Source: Oricola indica (GTDB taxonomy: Bacteria > Pseudomonadota > Alphaproteobacteria > Rhizobiales > Rhizobiaceae). From it: a stretch of 64,000 nucleotides of DNA. The translations under genes and the position numbers were made by a program. A model generated the notes under the pieces. It was not told where the DNA came from, ran no database searches, and saw only the letters and a list, made by a program, of their open reading frames with translations. The stretch is from positions 1,054,001 to 1,118,000 of the forward strand of contig NZ_JAINFJ010000001.1 in assembly GCF_019966595.1 (NCBI RefSeq), given 5' to 3'. This document shows, piece after piece, positions 51,402-60,395 of the stretch. Each line of letters begins with the position of its first letter. Positions within the stretch are counted from its first letter, which is position 1.

Positions 51402-52172
51402 ATGCCATTCATCACCGATCCCCTTTTCTACGCCGCCGCGATACCAGCGGTCATCTTCGTCGGCCTGTCCAAGGGCGGGTTCGGCGGCGCAATGGGGCTG
51501 ATGGGAATGCCGCTCCTGGCGCTCGTCGTGTCACCGATCAAGGCTGCCGCGATCATGCTGCCGATCATGATCGTCATGGACATCGTCAGCCTGTGGAGTT
51601 GGCGCGGCATCTACGACAAGCACACGCTCAAGATCATGATGCCGGCCGGCGTACTTGGCGTGGCCATTGGCTGGTATACCGCGACCTGGGTCACCGCATC
51701 GCATGTGCGCCTTCTCGTCGGCGCGATCGCGCTTCTTTTTGCCGCCGACTATCTGCGCCAACGTCTGAGCGCATCCGTGAGGGAGGCGCGCGAGCACAAT
51801 TTCGCGAAGGGATCGCTGCTCGGCGTCCTGTCGGGCTTCACCAGTTTCGTATCGCATGCCGGCGGCCCGCCCTACCAGTTTTACACGTTGCCTCTCGGGC
51901 AAGATCCGAAAGTATATGTCGGCACTTCGGTGATCTTCTTTTCGGTGATGAACGCGATCAAGCTGATCCCGTATTTCGCGCTGGGGCAGCTCGACCACAC
52001 CAACCTCGCGACGTCGGCCATACTCATGCCCATCGCCCCGGTCGCCACCTTGGCCGGTGCCTGGCTCGTGCGGCAGATCGATCGGAATATCTTCTATCCG
52101 TTCATGTATGCGATGATTTTCGTGGTCGGACTTAAACTGGTCTACGACGGAATGACTAGCCTGGGTTCTTGA
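51402..52172 (+). CDS. TauE/SafE family membrane permease (second copy)
   Basis: A 256-aa polytopic protein with about eight helices and the duplicated TSUP motifs (FVGLSKGGFGGAMGLMGMPL and GVLSGFTSFVSHAGGPPYQFY). The ATG at 51402 is the start; the long in-frame stretch upstream is antisense to the ThiE-like gene. It differs clearly from the 10-kb TauE homologue. It is followed by an ArsR regulator that begins 32 nt later. Substrate unknown; sulfite or organosulfonate are common for the family. Confidence 0.85.
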   Translation: MPFITDPLFYAAAIPAVIFVGLSKGGFGGAMGLMGMPLLALVVSPIKAAAIMLPIMIVMDIVSLWSWRGIYDKHTLKIMMPAGVLGVAIGWYTATWVTASHVRLLVGAIALLFAADYLRQRLSASVREAREHNFAKGSLLGVLSGFTSFVSHAGGPPYQFYTLPLGQDPKVYVGTSVIFFSVMNAIKLIPYFALGQLDHTNLATSAILMPIAPVATLAGAWLVRQIDRNIFYPFMYAMIFVVGLKLVYDGMTSLGS

Positions 52173-52175
52173 CCC

Positions 52176-52197
52176 CGGGTAAGAATGATCTTACCCG
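52176..52197. promoter_or_regulatory. 22-bp palindrome before ArsR gene
   Basis: CGGGTAAGA-ATGA-TCTTACCCG is a perfect 9-bp inverted repeat. It starts 3 nt after the permease stop and ends 7 nt before the ArsR start. There is no T run, so an ArsR operator (autoregulation and repression of readthrough) is favoured, though a terminator for the permease is possible. Confidence 0.55.
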
Positions 52198-52204
52198 TTT
52201 CAAG

Positions 52205-52471
52205 ATGAATTCCACAGACTCCTTTCACGCGATTGCCGACGGGCATCGACGTTACATTCTGGAGGAATTGCGCCGCACGCCCAGAACAGTGGGCGAGCTT
52301 GCCGAAAACTTGCCGATTTCAAGGCCGGCCGTTTCTCAGCACATGAAGATATTGCTCGATGCGGGAATGGTGTCGGTGCGCGCTCAGGGCACCAAAAGAA
52401 TATACGAACTGAACCCGGCGGCGTTTCTGCCACTCAATATCTGGCTGGATCAGTTCTGGACCGGCGACTGA
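52205..52471 (+). CDS. ArsR/SmtB-type winged-helix regulator
   Basis: An 88-aa regulator. The HTH region TVGELAENLPISRPAVSQHMKILLDAGMVSVRAQGTKRIYEL is typical, with an N-terminal helix (FHAIADGHRRYILEELRR) and a short tail that reads LNIWLDQFWTGD. No Cys or His metal site is visible in the DNA-binding helix, so it is likely a non-metal sensor. The ATG at 52205 is used; a TTG at 52169 would begin inside the permease stop region. Probably regulates the adjacent TauE permease or itself. Confidence 0.85.
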   Translation: MNSTDSFHAIADGHRRYILEELRRTPRTVGELAENLPISRPAVSQHMKILLDAGMVSVRAQGTKRIYELNPAAFLPLNIWLDQFWTGD

Positions 52472-52510
52472 GTGACCGCCGCCGGTCTGCGGATCGCTAA
52501 AATGCTATCG

Positions 52511-52687
52511 CTAGTGACGCGTTTCGGAACGAATGCGTTCGATCGCTTCCTTCACGCGCAGCTTTTCGCGTTTCAGCTGGGTAAGCTCGACTTGGTCCGG
52601 ACTGGGACGGGACAGGATCTGGGAGATTTCCGTTTCCAGATTTCCATGCTTGCGCACGAGGGACTCCAAATGAGCTTCTATGGACAT
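52511..52687 (-). CDS. DUF465 (YdcH-like) family protein
   Basis: A 58-aa helical hairpin protein: MSIEAHLESLVRKHGNLETE, then ISQILSRPSPDQVELTQLKREKL and a final helix. AAGGAGAT precedes the ATG; the longer upstream frame is not used. Its partner DUF465 gene lies divergently 185 bp away. Function unknown. Confidence 0.9.
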   Translation of the reverse strand: MSIEAHLESLVRKHGNLETEISQILSRPSPDQVELTQLKREKLRVKEAIERIRSETRH

Positions 52688-52871
52688 GTGAATATCTCCT
52701 TCAGTTTGGTCGAGCCTTGTGCGGCCCGAACGTGGATGGTGACATGAAAACCGGTGACTGTCGAACATGACTCTGTGGAAATGGGTGAAGATTTGTTGCA
52801 AAGAGTGAACCATTCGTTTCGTTGAAACCAGGCAGGGTGAACCGCCGCAACGAAGGCAAGAAGGAAGCGCC

Positions 52872-53075
52872 ATGTCTGAGCAGGATCAGGCCGATTTGCG
52901 GCTTGCGTTTGCGCGGTTGAAACAGGAACACGCCGACTACGACGCCGCCATCGAGGCAATGACGACAACCGGCTGTAACCGGATGCAGATCCAGCGCATG
53001 AAAAAGAAGAAGCTCGCCGTCAAGGACAAGCTTCAGCAACTTGAAGACCAGATCATTCCGGACATTATCGCCTGA
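52872..53075 (+). CDS. DUF465 family protein (second copy)
   Basis: A 67-aa protein with the family layout: [29 protein letters not shown] and a Lys-rich second helix [24 protein letters not shown] precedes the ATG. It is encoded 22 nt upstream of purE and probably cotranscribed with purEK. It is a distant paralogue of the neighbouring DUF465 gene. Confidence 0.9.
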   Translation: MSEQDQADLRLAFARLKQEHADYDAAIEAMTTTGCNRMQIQRMKKKKLAVKDKLQQLEDQIIPDIIA

Positions 53076-53097
53076 CCGCAAAGAAACGATCCACGCA

Positions 53098-53595
53098 ATG
53101 ACCAGCAAAGTCGCTATCATCATGGGCAGCCAGTCCGACTGGCCGACCATGCGCCATGCCGCCGATGTCCTCGTCGAGCTGGACGTGCCCCACGAAGCCC
53201 GAATCGTATCCGCGCACCGCACGCCGGACCGCATGTATGAATTCGCAAAGACGGCGAAGGCCGAAGGTTTCGGCGTTATCATCGCCGGCGCCGGGGGCGC
53301 AGCGCACCTGCCTGGCATGACGGCATCGCTGACCCCCTTGCCGGTGCTCGGCGTACCGGTTCATTCGAAGGCGCTTTCCGGCCAGGATTCACTACTCTCC
53401 ATCGTGCAAATGCCGGCCGGCATACCGGTCGGGACGCTGGCGATCGGCAGGGCGGGCGCGACCAACGCCGGCCTGATGGCCGCAGCCATTCTCGCCCTTT
53501 CGGATCCGGAACTCGCAACCCGGCTGGATGAATGGCGCGCCGCCCGGACAAACGCGGTCGCCGATCAACCAACCGACGAGGATGCCGGCAAATGA
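53098..53595 (+). CDS. purE: N5-carboxyaminoimidazole ribonucleotide mutase PurE
   Basis: Catalyses the rearrangement of N5-CAIR to CAIR in purine synthesis. The 165 aa show [39 protein letters not shown] and [20 protein letters not shown], the class I PurE signatures including the catalytic His. The ATG at 53098 is chosen; the frame is open for 19 codons upstream. It overlaps purK by 4 nt (ATGA). Confidence 0.96.
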   Translation: MTSKVAIIMGSQSDWPTMRHAADVLVELDVPHEARIVSAHRTPDRMYEFAKTAKAEGFGVIIAGAGGAAHLPGMTASLTPLPVLGVPVHSKALSGQDSLLSIVQMPAGIPVGTLAIGRAGATNAGLMAAAILALSDPELATRLDEWRAARTNAVADQPTDEDAGK

Positions 53596-54674
53596 CCTTG
53601 CGCCGTGGCGCCACGATCGGGATCATAGGCGGTGGACAACTGGGGCGTATGCTTGCCATGGCCGCGGCGCGCCTCGGATTTCGAACCTGTGTGCTGGAAC
53701 CGCAGGCGGATTGTCCCGCCGCGCAGGTTTGCAATGCGCAGATTACCGCCGCCTATGACGATCTCGCGGCCCTAAAGGAACTCGCCCGCCGCTGCGATGT
53801 CGTGACATTCGAATTCGAGAACATCGATCTCGATGCCGCGCGCTGGCTGGAAACAGTCGCCGACCTGCGGCCCGGCGCCCTTGCGCTGGAAATCGCCCAG
53901 GATCGGCTCAACGAAAAAACCTTCCTCAACGAAGTCGGTATCAAGACCGTCGACTTTCGCGCCATCGCGGACGCCCCGGCGCTCGAGGCTGCGCTCGCGG
54001 AGTTCGGCGGGCGCGGCATCCTGAAGACCCGCCGCCTCGGCTATGACGGAAAGGGGCAAATCCGTTTCCGCGGCGAAGCCTCCGACCCGACACCCGCCGA
54101 GGCGCTCGAAGGCCTCGGCAATGCGCCGGTCATCCTGGAGGAATTCGCGCCGTTTTCCTGCGAGATTTCGGTGATCGCCGCACGCGTCGCCGATGGCACC
54201 GTCGTCTCCTTCGATCCGCCGCGCAATGTGCACGAGGACGGAATCCTGTCAACATCGACTGTGCCGAGCGCCGTCGAACCCTCCATCGAAATGGCCGCCC
54301 GCGACGCTGCCGCCAGGCTTGCCGGCGCGCTCTCCTATGTCGGCGTCCTCGGACTGGAGTTCTTCGTCATGGCGGACGGCAGCCTGCGCGCCAACGAGTT
54401 CGCGCCACGCGTTCACAACTCCGGGCATTGGACGGAGGCCGCCTGCACGGTTTCGCAATTCGAGCAACATATCCGCGCCATCGCCGGCTGGCCGCTCAGC
54501 GACGGCTCGCGCCACAGCGACTGCGTGATGGAAAACCTGATCGGCAGCGACATCGACCGAGTTCCTGAACTCGCGAATGCGGCCGACACGCTGGTCCACG
54601 ACTACGGCAAGGCCGAAATCCGCGACGGTCGAAAGATGGGCCATTTTACCCGGGTTCTTCCCCGCTCCGGTTGA
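53592..54674 (+). CDS. purK: 5-(carboxyamino)imidazole ribonucleotide synthase PurK
   Basis: ATP-grasp enzyme that carboxylates AIR with bicarbonate and ATP to give N5-CAIR for PurE. The 360 aa have [21 protein letters not shown] at the N-terminus, [27 protein letters not shown] and [14 protein letters not shown] at the active site. It begins ATG overlapping the purE stop. A terminator lies 43 nt downstream. Confidence 0.97.
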   Translation: MTLRRGATIGIIGGGQLGRMLAMAAARLGFRTCVLEPQADCPAAQVCNAQITAAYDDLAALKELARRCDVVTFEFENIDLDAARWLETVADLRPGALALEIAQDRLNEKTFLNEVGIKTVDFRAIADAPALEAALAEFGGRGILKTRRLGYDGKGQIRFRGEASDPTPAEALEGLGNAPVILEEFAPFSCEISVIAARVADGTVVSFDPPRNVHEDGILSTSTVPSAVEPSIEMAARDAAARLAGALSYVGVLGLEFFVMADGSLRANEFAPRVHNSGHWTEAACTVSQFEQHIRAIAGWPLSDGSRHSDCVMENLIGSDIDRVPELANAADTLVHDYGKAEIRDGRKMGHFTRVLPRSG

Positions 54675-54717
54675 CATCCGGACACAATTGCGGTTATCCA
54701 CCGCCCGACTGGTTTCG

Positions 54718-54742
54718 CGCGCCTTCCGGCGCGTTTTTGTTT
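54718..54742 (+). terminator. Rho-independent terminator after purK
   Basis: CGCGCC-TTCC-GGCGCG stem (6 bp, GC only) followed by TTTTTGTTT. Lies between purK and the rpmJ gene on the same strand. Confidence 0.8.
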
Positions 54743-54772
54743 GAGCCCGCGAAGGGCCACATAGGCGCTACA

Positions 54773-54898
54773 ATGAAGATCAAGAACTCGCTCAAGGCAC
54801 TGAAGTCCCGCGACCGCAACAACCGGCTCGTCCGCCGCAAAGGCCGCGTGTACATCATCAACAAGCAGAACCCGCGCTACAAGGCGCGCCAGGGCTGA
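54773..54898 (+). CDS. 50S ribosomal protein bL36, zinc-free type
   Basis: A 41-aa protein, [20 protein letters not shown] and ending [12 protein letters not shown], of the YkgO/L36 type. The zinc-binding cysteines of the classical L36 are missing. Together with the cysteine-free L31 at 42.4 kb it suggests ribosomes less dependent on zinc. The ATG at 54773 is certain from the family start. Confidence 0.95.
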   Translation: MKIKNSLKALKSRDRNNRLVRRKGRVYIINKQNPRYKARQG

Positions 54899-54978
54899 TC
54901 TGCCTGTTTGGCCATAAGGCCGTGGACTTCACGCAATTTTGCATTTGACGTTTGCGATGCGGGAAATACCTTACCCGC

Positions 54979-55635
54979 ATGCAGACGTTTTTGCGCTTCG
55001 CAACCGTGACCGCCATTCTCGCGCTTTCCGCGCCCGCCCTCCATGCCCAGGAGTTCGAAGAACCCGGCATGGAAGAGCCATTGCCCGTTCCCGAAGAAAA
55101 TCTGGCGCCCCAACCACCTGTCTATGACGACGTGCCTTTGGCAGCGGAGCCGGAGGGAACCAGGCTCGACGACCTGTTCGCCAAATTGAAGAAGGCGCGC
55201 GATCCGCGTCACGCGAAGACACTGGCCGACGGCATATGGTCGGAGTGGTTTCGCTCGGGCAGCGCCACCGTGGACCTGATGATGGGTTGGGCGAACGAAG
55301 CCTACGAGGCGAAGAAATACAATGTGGCGCTCGATTTCCTCGACCAGGTGATCATGCGCGCGCCGGATTTCACCGAAGGCTGGAACCGCAGGGCGACGCT
55401 GCATTACTCGATGGACAATTTCGCCAAGTCCATGACCGACATCAACAAGGTGCTCGAACTCGAACCGCGCCATTTCGGAGCTCTCGCCGGTATGGCGACG
55501 ATTTTCGAAAGGACAGGCAACCAGCAAGCCGCCCTGCAGGCATGGTCCCGCGCGCTCGAGGTCTATCCGGCCATGCAATCGGCTCAACAGGCCGTGATCC
55601 GCCTGATCGACGAACTCGCCGCAGACCCAGTCTGA
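54979..55635 (+). CDS. Exported tetratricopeptide-repeat protein
   Basis: A 218-aa protein with a signal peptide (FLRFATVTAILALSAPALHA-Q) and a Glu/Pro-rich linker. Three or so TPR units follow from about residue 95 (LMMGWANEAYEAKKYNVALDFL, WNRRATLHYSMDNFAKSMTD, ALAGMATIFERTGNQQAALQ). The ATG at 54979 is the start; a TTG at 54952 adds nine residues. Scaffold function assumed; partner unknown. The next gene begins 34 nt downstream. Confidence 0.85.
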   Translation: MQTFLRFATVTAILALSAPALHAQEFEEPGMEEPLPVPEENLAPQPPVYDDVPLAAEPEGTRLDDLFAKLKKARDPRHAKTLADGIWSEWFRSGSATVDLMMGWANEAYEAKKYNVALDFLDQVIMRAPDFTEGWNRRATLHYSMDNFAKSMTDINKVLELEPRHFGALAGMATIFERTGNQQAALQAWSRALEVYPAMQSAQQAVIRLIDELAADPV

Positions 55636-55669
55636 TATCCACATCCCGTTTCCGAAAGACCATCCACCG

Positions 55670-56704
55670 ATGAATCTCGTCTATGCGGCGCTCCTTTCAC
55701 TGATCGCGCTGCTCATCTTCCTCGCCGCGGTGACCCGCGTTGGAGCGTGGTGGATCGAGCGCAGCTACCCGGCGCAGGGCGAGTTCGCGACGGTCAATAA
55801 TACGCGCATGCATTACATATTCGACCGCGGCAACGGACAGACCGACCTGCCGCCGGTCGTCTTTCTTCACGGGGCGAGCGGCAATCTCAACGATCCGCGC
55901 GAAGCGTTCCTCGGCCAACTCGGCGGTCGCGCCGACCTTCTCTTCCTCGACCGTCCGGGCCACGGCTGGTCCGGGCGCGGCCCGAAGTCGAACGAGACCC
56001 CGGACGGCCAGGCCGCTACCGTCGCCGCGCTGATGGAGGAACTCGGCATCGAAAAGGCGGTGGTCGTCGGGCATTCCTTCGGTGGCGCGATCGCGGCCAC
56101 CTTCGCGCTCAACCATCCCGGCAAGACCATCGGTACGCTGTTTCTTGCCCCCGTCAGCCATCCCTGGCCCGGCGGCGTCGACTGGTATTACGACCTGACG
56201 CCAGTCCCCGTGATCGGTCGCATATTCTCCGAGACGCTGGCGCTCCCCTTCGGCCTGATGCGGGTCAGGCCGGGAACCGAATGCGTCTTCACGCCGAACA
56301 GGCCTGCGGAAAATTATGTTGAGAGAACCGGCGTCGCACTGGTGCTGCGTCCATGGCATTTCCGTGCCAATGCAACCGACGTTGCACGGCTTCTGGACTA
56401 CGTGACCAAGACCGCGCCGCTATATTCTCGCATCGAGACACCGGCTGTCGTGATCACCGGCAACAAGGACGCCATCGTGCTGCCGCGCGTGCATTCGCTC
56501 GGACTTGAACGGGATCTCCCGAATGCCGAACTGGTCTGGATAGAGAATCTCGGCCACAAGCCCGACTACGTCGCCACCGACCTCGCGGTCGCGGCGATCG
56601 AGAAACTCGCCGGCGCACCGCGCGACCTTCAGGCGATGGGCAAGGCGCTCGAAACAGAGATTGCCGGCGACAGGTTCGGCCCGGTCGAACGCTGTCTCGA
56701 GTAA
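55670..56704 (+). CDS. Membrane-anchored alpha/beta hydrolase
   Basis: A 344-aa hydrolase with an N-terminal membrane anchor (AALLSLIALLIFLAAVT). The fold has the oxyanion segment VVFLHGASGNLNDPR, the nucleophile elbow VVGHSFGGAIAA (Ser), the acid in GNKDAIV and the catalytic His in NLGHKPDY. This is a complete triad. It converges on pyk with a 4-nt gap. Substrate unknown. Confidence 0.9.
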   Translation: MNLVYAALLSLIALLIFLAAVTRVGAWWIERSYPAQGEFATVNNTRMHYIFDRGNGQTDLPPVVFLHGASGNLNDPREAFLGQLGGRADLLFLDRPGHGWSGRGPKSNETPDGQAATVAALMEELGIEKAVVVGHSFGGAIAATFALNHPGKTIGTLFLAPVSHPWPGGVDWYYDLTPVPVIGRIFSETLALPFGLMRVRPGTECVFTPNRPAENYVERTGVALVLRPWHFRANATDVARLLDYVTKTAPLYSRIETPAVVITGNKDAIVLPRVHSLGLERDLPNAELVWIENLGHKPDYVATDLAVAAIEKLAGAPRDLQAMGKALETEIAGDRFGPVERCLE

Positions 56705-56708
56705 GCCG

Positions 56709-58145
56709 TCAGATTCCGGACAGGCCGTCGGAGCCGATATAGGCGATCCGCAGCATGTTGGTGGCACCGGGCGTGCGCAGCGGCACGCCGGCCGTGATGA
56801 TGATCCGGTCGCCAGGTTTCGCGAACTCCTCCCGAAACGCGATGCGGGAGGCGCGATCGACCATGTCGTCGAGATCGATCGCATCGTCTGTCACCACGCA
56901 GTGCAGGCCCCAGACCAGCGCAAGGCGACGAGCCGTCTCGATGACCGGCGAGAGCGCGATTACCGGCGTATCGGGCCGTTCGCGCGAGGCGCGTAGACCG
57001 GTGGTTCCCGATGACGTGTAGCAAACGATCGCCGAGAGATTGAGCGTATGCGCGATCTGCCGGGCTGCCGCGGAAATCGCATCCGACCCCGTCGCTTCCG
57101 CCTCCGGGCGCTGCGCGTTCATGATCCCCTGGAACAGCGTATCGCGTTCGACCTTCTCGGCGATGCGCGACATCGTCGCGACGGCCTCCTCGGGATAGTC
57201 GCCCGCCGCCGATTCCGCCGACAGCATGACAGCGTCCGCGCCTTCGTAAACCGCCGTCGCCACATCGGAAACCTCGGCGCGGGTGGGCACAGGCGCCGAG
57301 ATCATCGATTCCAGCATCTGTGTCGCGACCACGACCGGCTTGCCGGCCTTGCGCGCGGCGCGCGTGATCTGCTTCTGGATGCCCGGCACGGCTTCCAGCG
57401 GCATCTCCACACCGAGATCGCCGCGCGCCACCATGATCGCATCGGAAAGCTCGATGATCTCGTCGAGGCGCTCGACGGCCTGCGGCTTCTCGATCTTCGA
57501 CAACAGGCCGACGCGCCCGCGCGCGATCTTGCGCGCTTCCGCAAGATCGTCCGGCCTCTGGATGAAGGACAGAGCCACCCAGTCGATCTCTTCCTTGAGA
57601 ACCGCGTCGAGATCGGCGCGGTCTTTTTCGGTCAGCGCCCCGACGCCCAGCGTGGTGTCGGGAAGGCTGACGCCCTTCTTGCTCGAAATCTTCGTGCCGG
57701 AGACGACCTTCGCAGTAATCGACTTGCCGTCTGACTTTTCGGCGATGAGTTCCAGCCGCCCGTCATCGACCAGTAGGCGATGGCCCGGCTGCACGGCTTC
57801 GAGGATTTCGGGATGGGGAAGCTTGACCCGGGTGGCATCGCCCGGCGCGTCATTGTCGTCGAAGGTGAAGGTCTGCCCCGGCTTGAGTTCGACCGTCGTG
57901 TCGGCAAATGTCCCGACGCGCAGTTTGGGACCCTGAAGGTCCGCGAGGATGCCGATCGGACGCCCGACCTGCTTCTCAACGGCGCGAATCCGCTTCACGA
58001 GGTCACGCATCATGTCATGGCTGGAATGGCTCATATTGATGCGGAACACGTCGGCTCCGGCATTGTGCAGTTTCGAGATCATTTCCTCTGTCGAGGACGA
58101 AGGGCCAAGCGTCGCGAGAATCTTGACTTTGCGACCGCGTCTCAC
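56709..58145 (-). CDS. pyk: Pyruvate kinase
   Basis: Final glycolytic enzyme, phosphoenolpyruvate plus ADP to pyruvate plus ATP. The 478 aa open RRGRKVKILATLGPSSSTEE and carry GILADLQGPKLRVG, the active-site LLSKIEKPQAVERLDEI and VMVARGDLGVEMPLE region, and ATQMLESMISAPVPTRAEVSDVA. Start is GTG (58145), whose GTGA overlaps the upstream DUF1036 stop. It completes lower glycolysis with gap and pgk of the 18-26 kb cluster. Confidence 0.97.
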   Translation of the reverse strand: MRRGRKVKILATLGPSSSTEEMISKLHNAGADVFRINMSHSSHDMMRDLVKRIRAVEKQVGRPIGILADLQGPKLRVGTFADTTVELKPGQTFTFDDNDAPGDATRVKLPHPEILEAVQPGHRLLVDDGRLELIAEKSDGKSITAKVVSGTKISSKKGVSLPDTTLGVGALTEKDRADLDAVLKEEIDWVALSFIQRPDDLAEARKIARGRVGLLSKIEKPQAVERLDEIIELSDAIMVARGDLGVEMPLEAVPGIQKQITRAARKAGKPVVVATQMLESMISAPVPTRAEVSDVATAVYEGADAVMLSAESAAGDYPEEAVATMSRIAEKVERDTLFQGIMNAQRPEAEATGSDAISAAARQIAHTLNLSAIVCYTSSGTTGLRASRERPDTPVIALSPVIETARRLALVWGLHCVVTDDAIDLDDMVDRASRIAFREEFAKPGDRIIITAGVPLRTPGATNMLRIAYIGSDGLSGI

Positions 58146-58642
58146 TGGCCGTCTCCTTGTGTGATGAAGGGCTGTTCTGAGGCGGAGGTCGCCTCGGATT
58201 CGGGATCGTCCACGAGTTGGACCATCCAGTTCGTCTGGTTTCCGGTATCGTATTCGCGGAAGCCGGCTTTCTGGAAACCGCGCGCATAGCAGTCATTGAC
58301 GCCGGTTATCTTGAATTGGAGTTCGGCGATGCACATGCTCACAGGCCCGTCCCAGCGACCGCCGCGCACGCCGTCCTCGGCGTAGAGGTAGTAATACCGC
58401 GACTCCAGCGGTCCCTCGATCAGCGTCTTGCAGGTCGAACCTTCGATGGCCCACCACCCTTCCGTAATCCAACCCGCCCGGGCTCGGTAACCGATCGAGA
58501 CGCCGACGAGATCCTGTGTTGCATTGCACACGCGAAAATCGGCCTGCGCCGTTCCCGGCTTTGCAATTGCCACCCCGACCGACATCAAAACCAGCCAGAA
58601 AAGTCGCACATAAATCGATTTATAGGAACGGCTTATCGGCAT
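58142..58642 (-). CDS. DUF1036 family exported protein
   Basis: A 166-aa protein with a signal peptide (LFWLVLMSVGVAIAKPGTAQA-D). The mature domain has FRVCNATQDLVGVSIGYRA, WITEGWWAIEGSTCKTLIEGP, YYYLYAEDG and NDCYARGFQKAGFREYDT, with four cysteines likely forming disulfides. The pyk-DUF1036 pair overlaps by 4 nt (GTGA), a conserved rhizobial arrangement. Role unknown. Confidence 0.88.
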   Translation of the reverse strand: MPISRSYKSIYVRLFWLVLMSVGVAIAKPGTAQADFRVCNATQDLVGVSIGYRARAGWITEGWWAIEGSTCKTLIEGPLESRYYYLYAEDGVRGGRWDGPVSMCIAELQFKITGVNDCYARGFQKAGFREYDTGNQTNWMVQLVDDPESEATSASEQPFITQGDGQ

Positions 58643-58831
58643 TTCTGATGACGTTGGTATGACGCGAAACAAATCGGAATTCCTGTCGTGGTTTGTCGCA
58701 TGGCAACACTTTATGTCAATGCAAAGCTGGAACACAGCGTTGTTTTCGCGATATTGGCGGTGTTCACCGGTCTTGAATGCGTCCGATCGCCGACGATATG
58801 GACCTTATCGACCTCAACCGGAGAACGCATC

Positions 58832-59140
<309 letters not shown>

Positions 59141-59149
59141 CGTCCGCGC

Positions 59150-60355
59150 TCAGGCGGGCGGCCAGGCGAAATCGTTCGCGCGCCCCGGCTTGGCGGCCGG
59201 CGGAACACCGTCTTCGACAAGACGATTGCGCGGCGATTTGGCTTGAAGCGGATTTTCCGGCCGGCGCTCCGCCACGGAGTGGATATCGCCAAGCAGTTCC
59301 GCGCCGCCATCGAGTTCCGGATCCGCGATGGGAATCGGGTCCATGCGCACGACCTCGTCCTCGACCTGCAGCGGCGGAAGCCGCAAGGTCGAATAGCTCT
59401 CCGGCGCAAGCACGGTGAGTAACGACGATGCGGCATCTCCGAACATCGCCTTGATCTGCCGCTCGACATAGAAAGCGAGCTTGCGCTTGCCGGCATTGGT
59501 GAAGTTGATGCCGTCGGAATTCCGCAGGCGGACTGTCTGGCCGTTGATGTCGGAGCCGCTCAGGACGAACGCGCCGTCCTGATCGACGAAACCGTCCCAA
59601 ATATCGACGAATGACCCCCCGACCGCCTCGGCTGCCGTCCGGTAGAATTCGTTGAAGGCCAGAATGTCGGTGGACATGCTCTTGAACCGGTAGGGCGGAC
59701 CGCCAACCCAGATCAGGGGCGTATTGCTCTTCTGCACGATACCCGCGAAACGCTCGATACGAGCCTTGTATTCGCGTTCCCAGGCTTCGCTGCGCACCTT
59801 TTCGGTGCGCCCGTCCACGCGCATGGCCTGCCGGTCGTTGGAACCGATCATGGTCACCACCAGCGCCGGTTTGACCTCCGCGATGATCCCTTCGATCGTG
59901 CCCGGCCAATCGTAATAGTCGTCACGCACGAATCCCGACGAACCGCTGGCGCGTGATTCGATGACGATCGATTGCGCATCCTTGAAGGCTTCACGCAGCC
60001 CCTGCGCGAGACCGGACGCCGTGAAATCGCCGACGACGAGGATGACGAGCGCGTTTTCGAGTTTTTCGGGCGCGGGCTCCGGCGCCGGAGCGGCAGCGCG
60101 CTGCGGTTCTCGCGGCGCCACCCGGGCGCGCTTAACCTCGCGCTTGGGAACTTCCTGGATCTGTCGCGATTCCGTGTTGCGACGAAAGAGGAGGTCGATC
60201 AGCGAGCGCGGACGGACAAGCTTGTCCTCGTTCGACTGGGCGAGAGCCGCGCTCACCCCAAGGAGCGGGCCCGGAAGACCGGTCGCGCCAGTCGAAAGAA
60301 CCGCCATCGCCAGGAAAAGCGTGAGAAACGGCCGAACGAGAATACGCTTGAACAT
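59150..60355 (-). CDS. DUF459 SGNH-like exported protein
   Basis: A 401-aa protein with an N-terminal signal or anchor (FLTLFLAMAVLSTGATG), a Pro/Ala/Arg-rich linker (about 55-100) and an SGNH-hydrolase-like domain (about 105-310). The motifs are VVGDFTASGL (GDxT, with Thr or Ser in place of the nucleophile Ser region), MIGSNDRQ and DGINFTNAGKRKLA. The nucleophile block reads GDFTASG rather than GDS. Such proteins are linked to O-acetylation of cell-envelope polysaccharides in some bacteria. The ATG at 60355 is chosen over an upstream TTG. Confidence 0.8.
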   Translation of the reverse strand: MFKRILVRPFLTLFLAMAVLSTGATGLPGPLLGVSAALAQSNEDKLVRPRSLIDLLFRRNTESRQIQEVPKREVKRARVAPREPQRAAAPAPEPAPEKLENALVILVVGDFTASGLAQGLREAFKDAQSIVIESRASGSSGFVRDDYYDWPGTIEGIIAEVKPALVVTMIGSNDRQAMRVDGRTEKVRSEAWEREYKARIERFAGIVQKSNTPLIWVGGPPYRFKSMSTDILAFNEFYRTAAEAVGGSFVDIWDGFVDQDGAFVLSGSDINGQTVRLRNSDGINFTNAGKRKLAFYVERQIKAMFGDAASSLLTVLAPESYSTLRLPPLQVEDEVVRMDPIPIADPELDGGAELLGDIHSVAERRPENPLQAKSPRNRLVEDGVPPAAKPGRANDFAWPPA

Positions 60356-60395
60356 CACGGTCAAAATCCCTGGCGCATCATGCGCGGCGGCGTCT

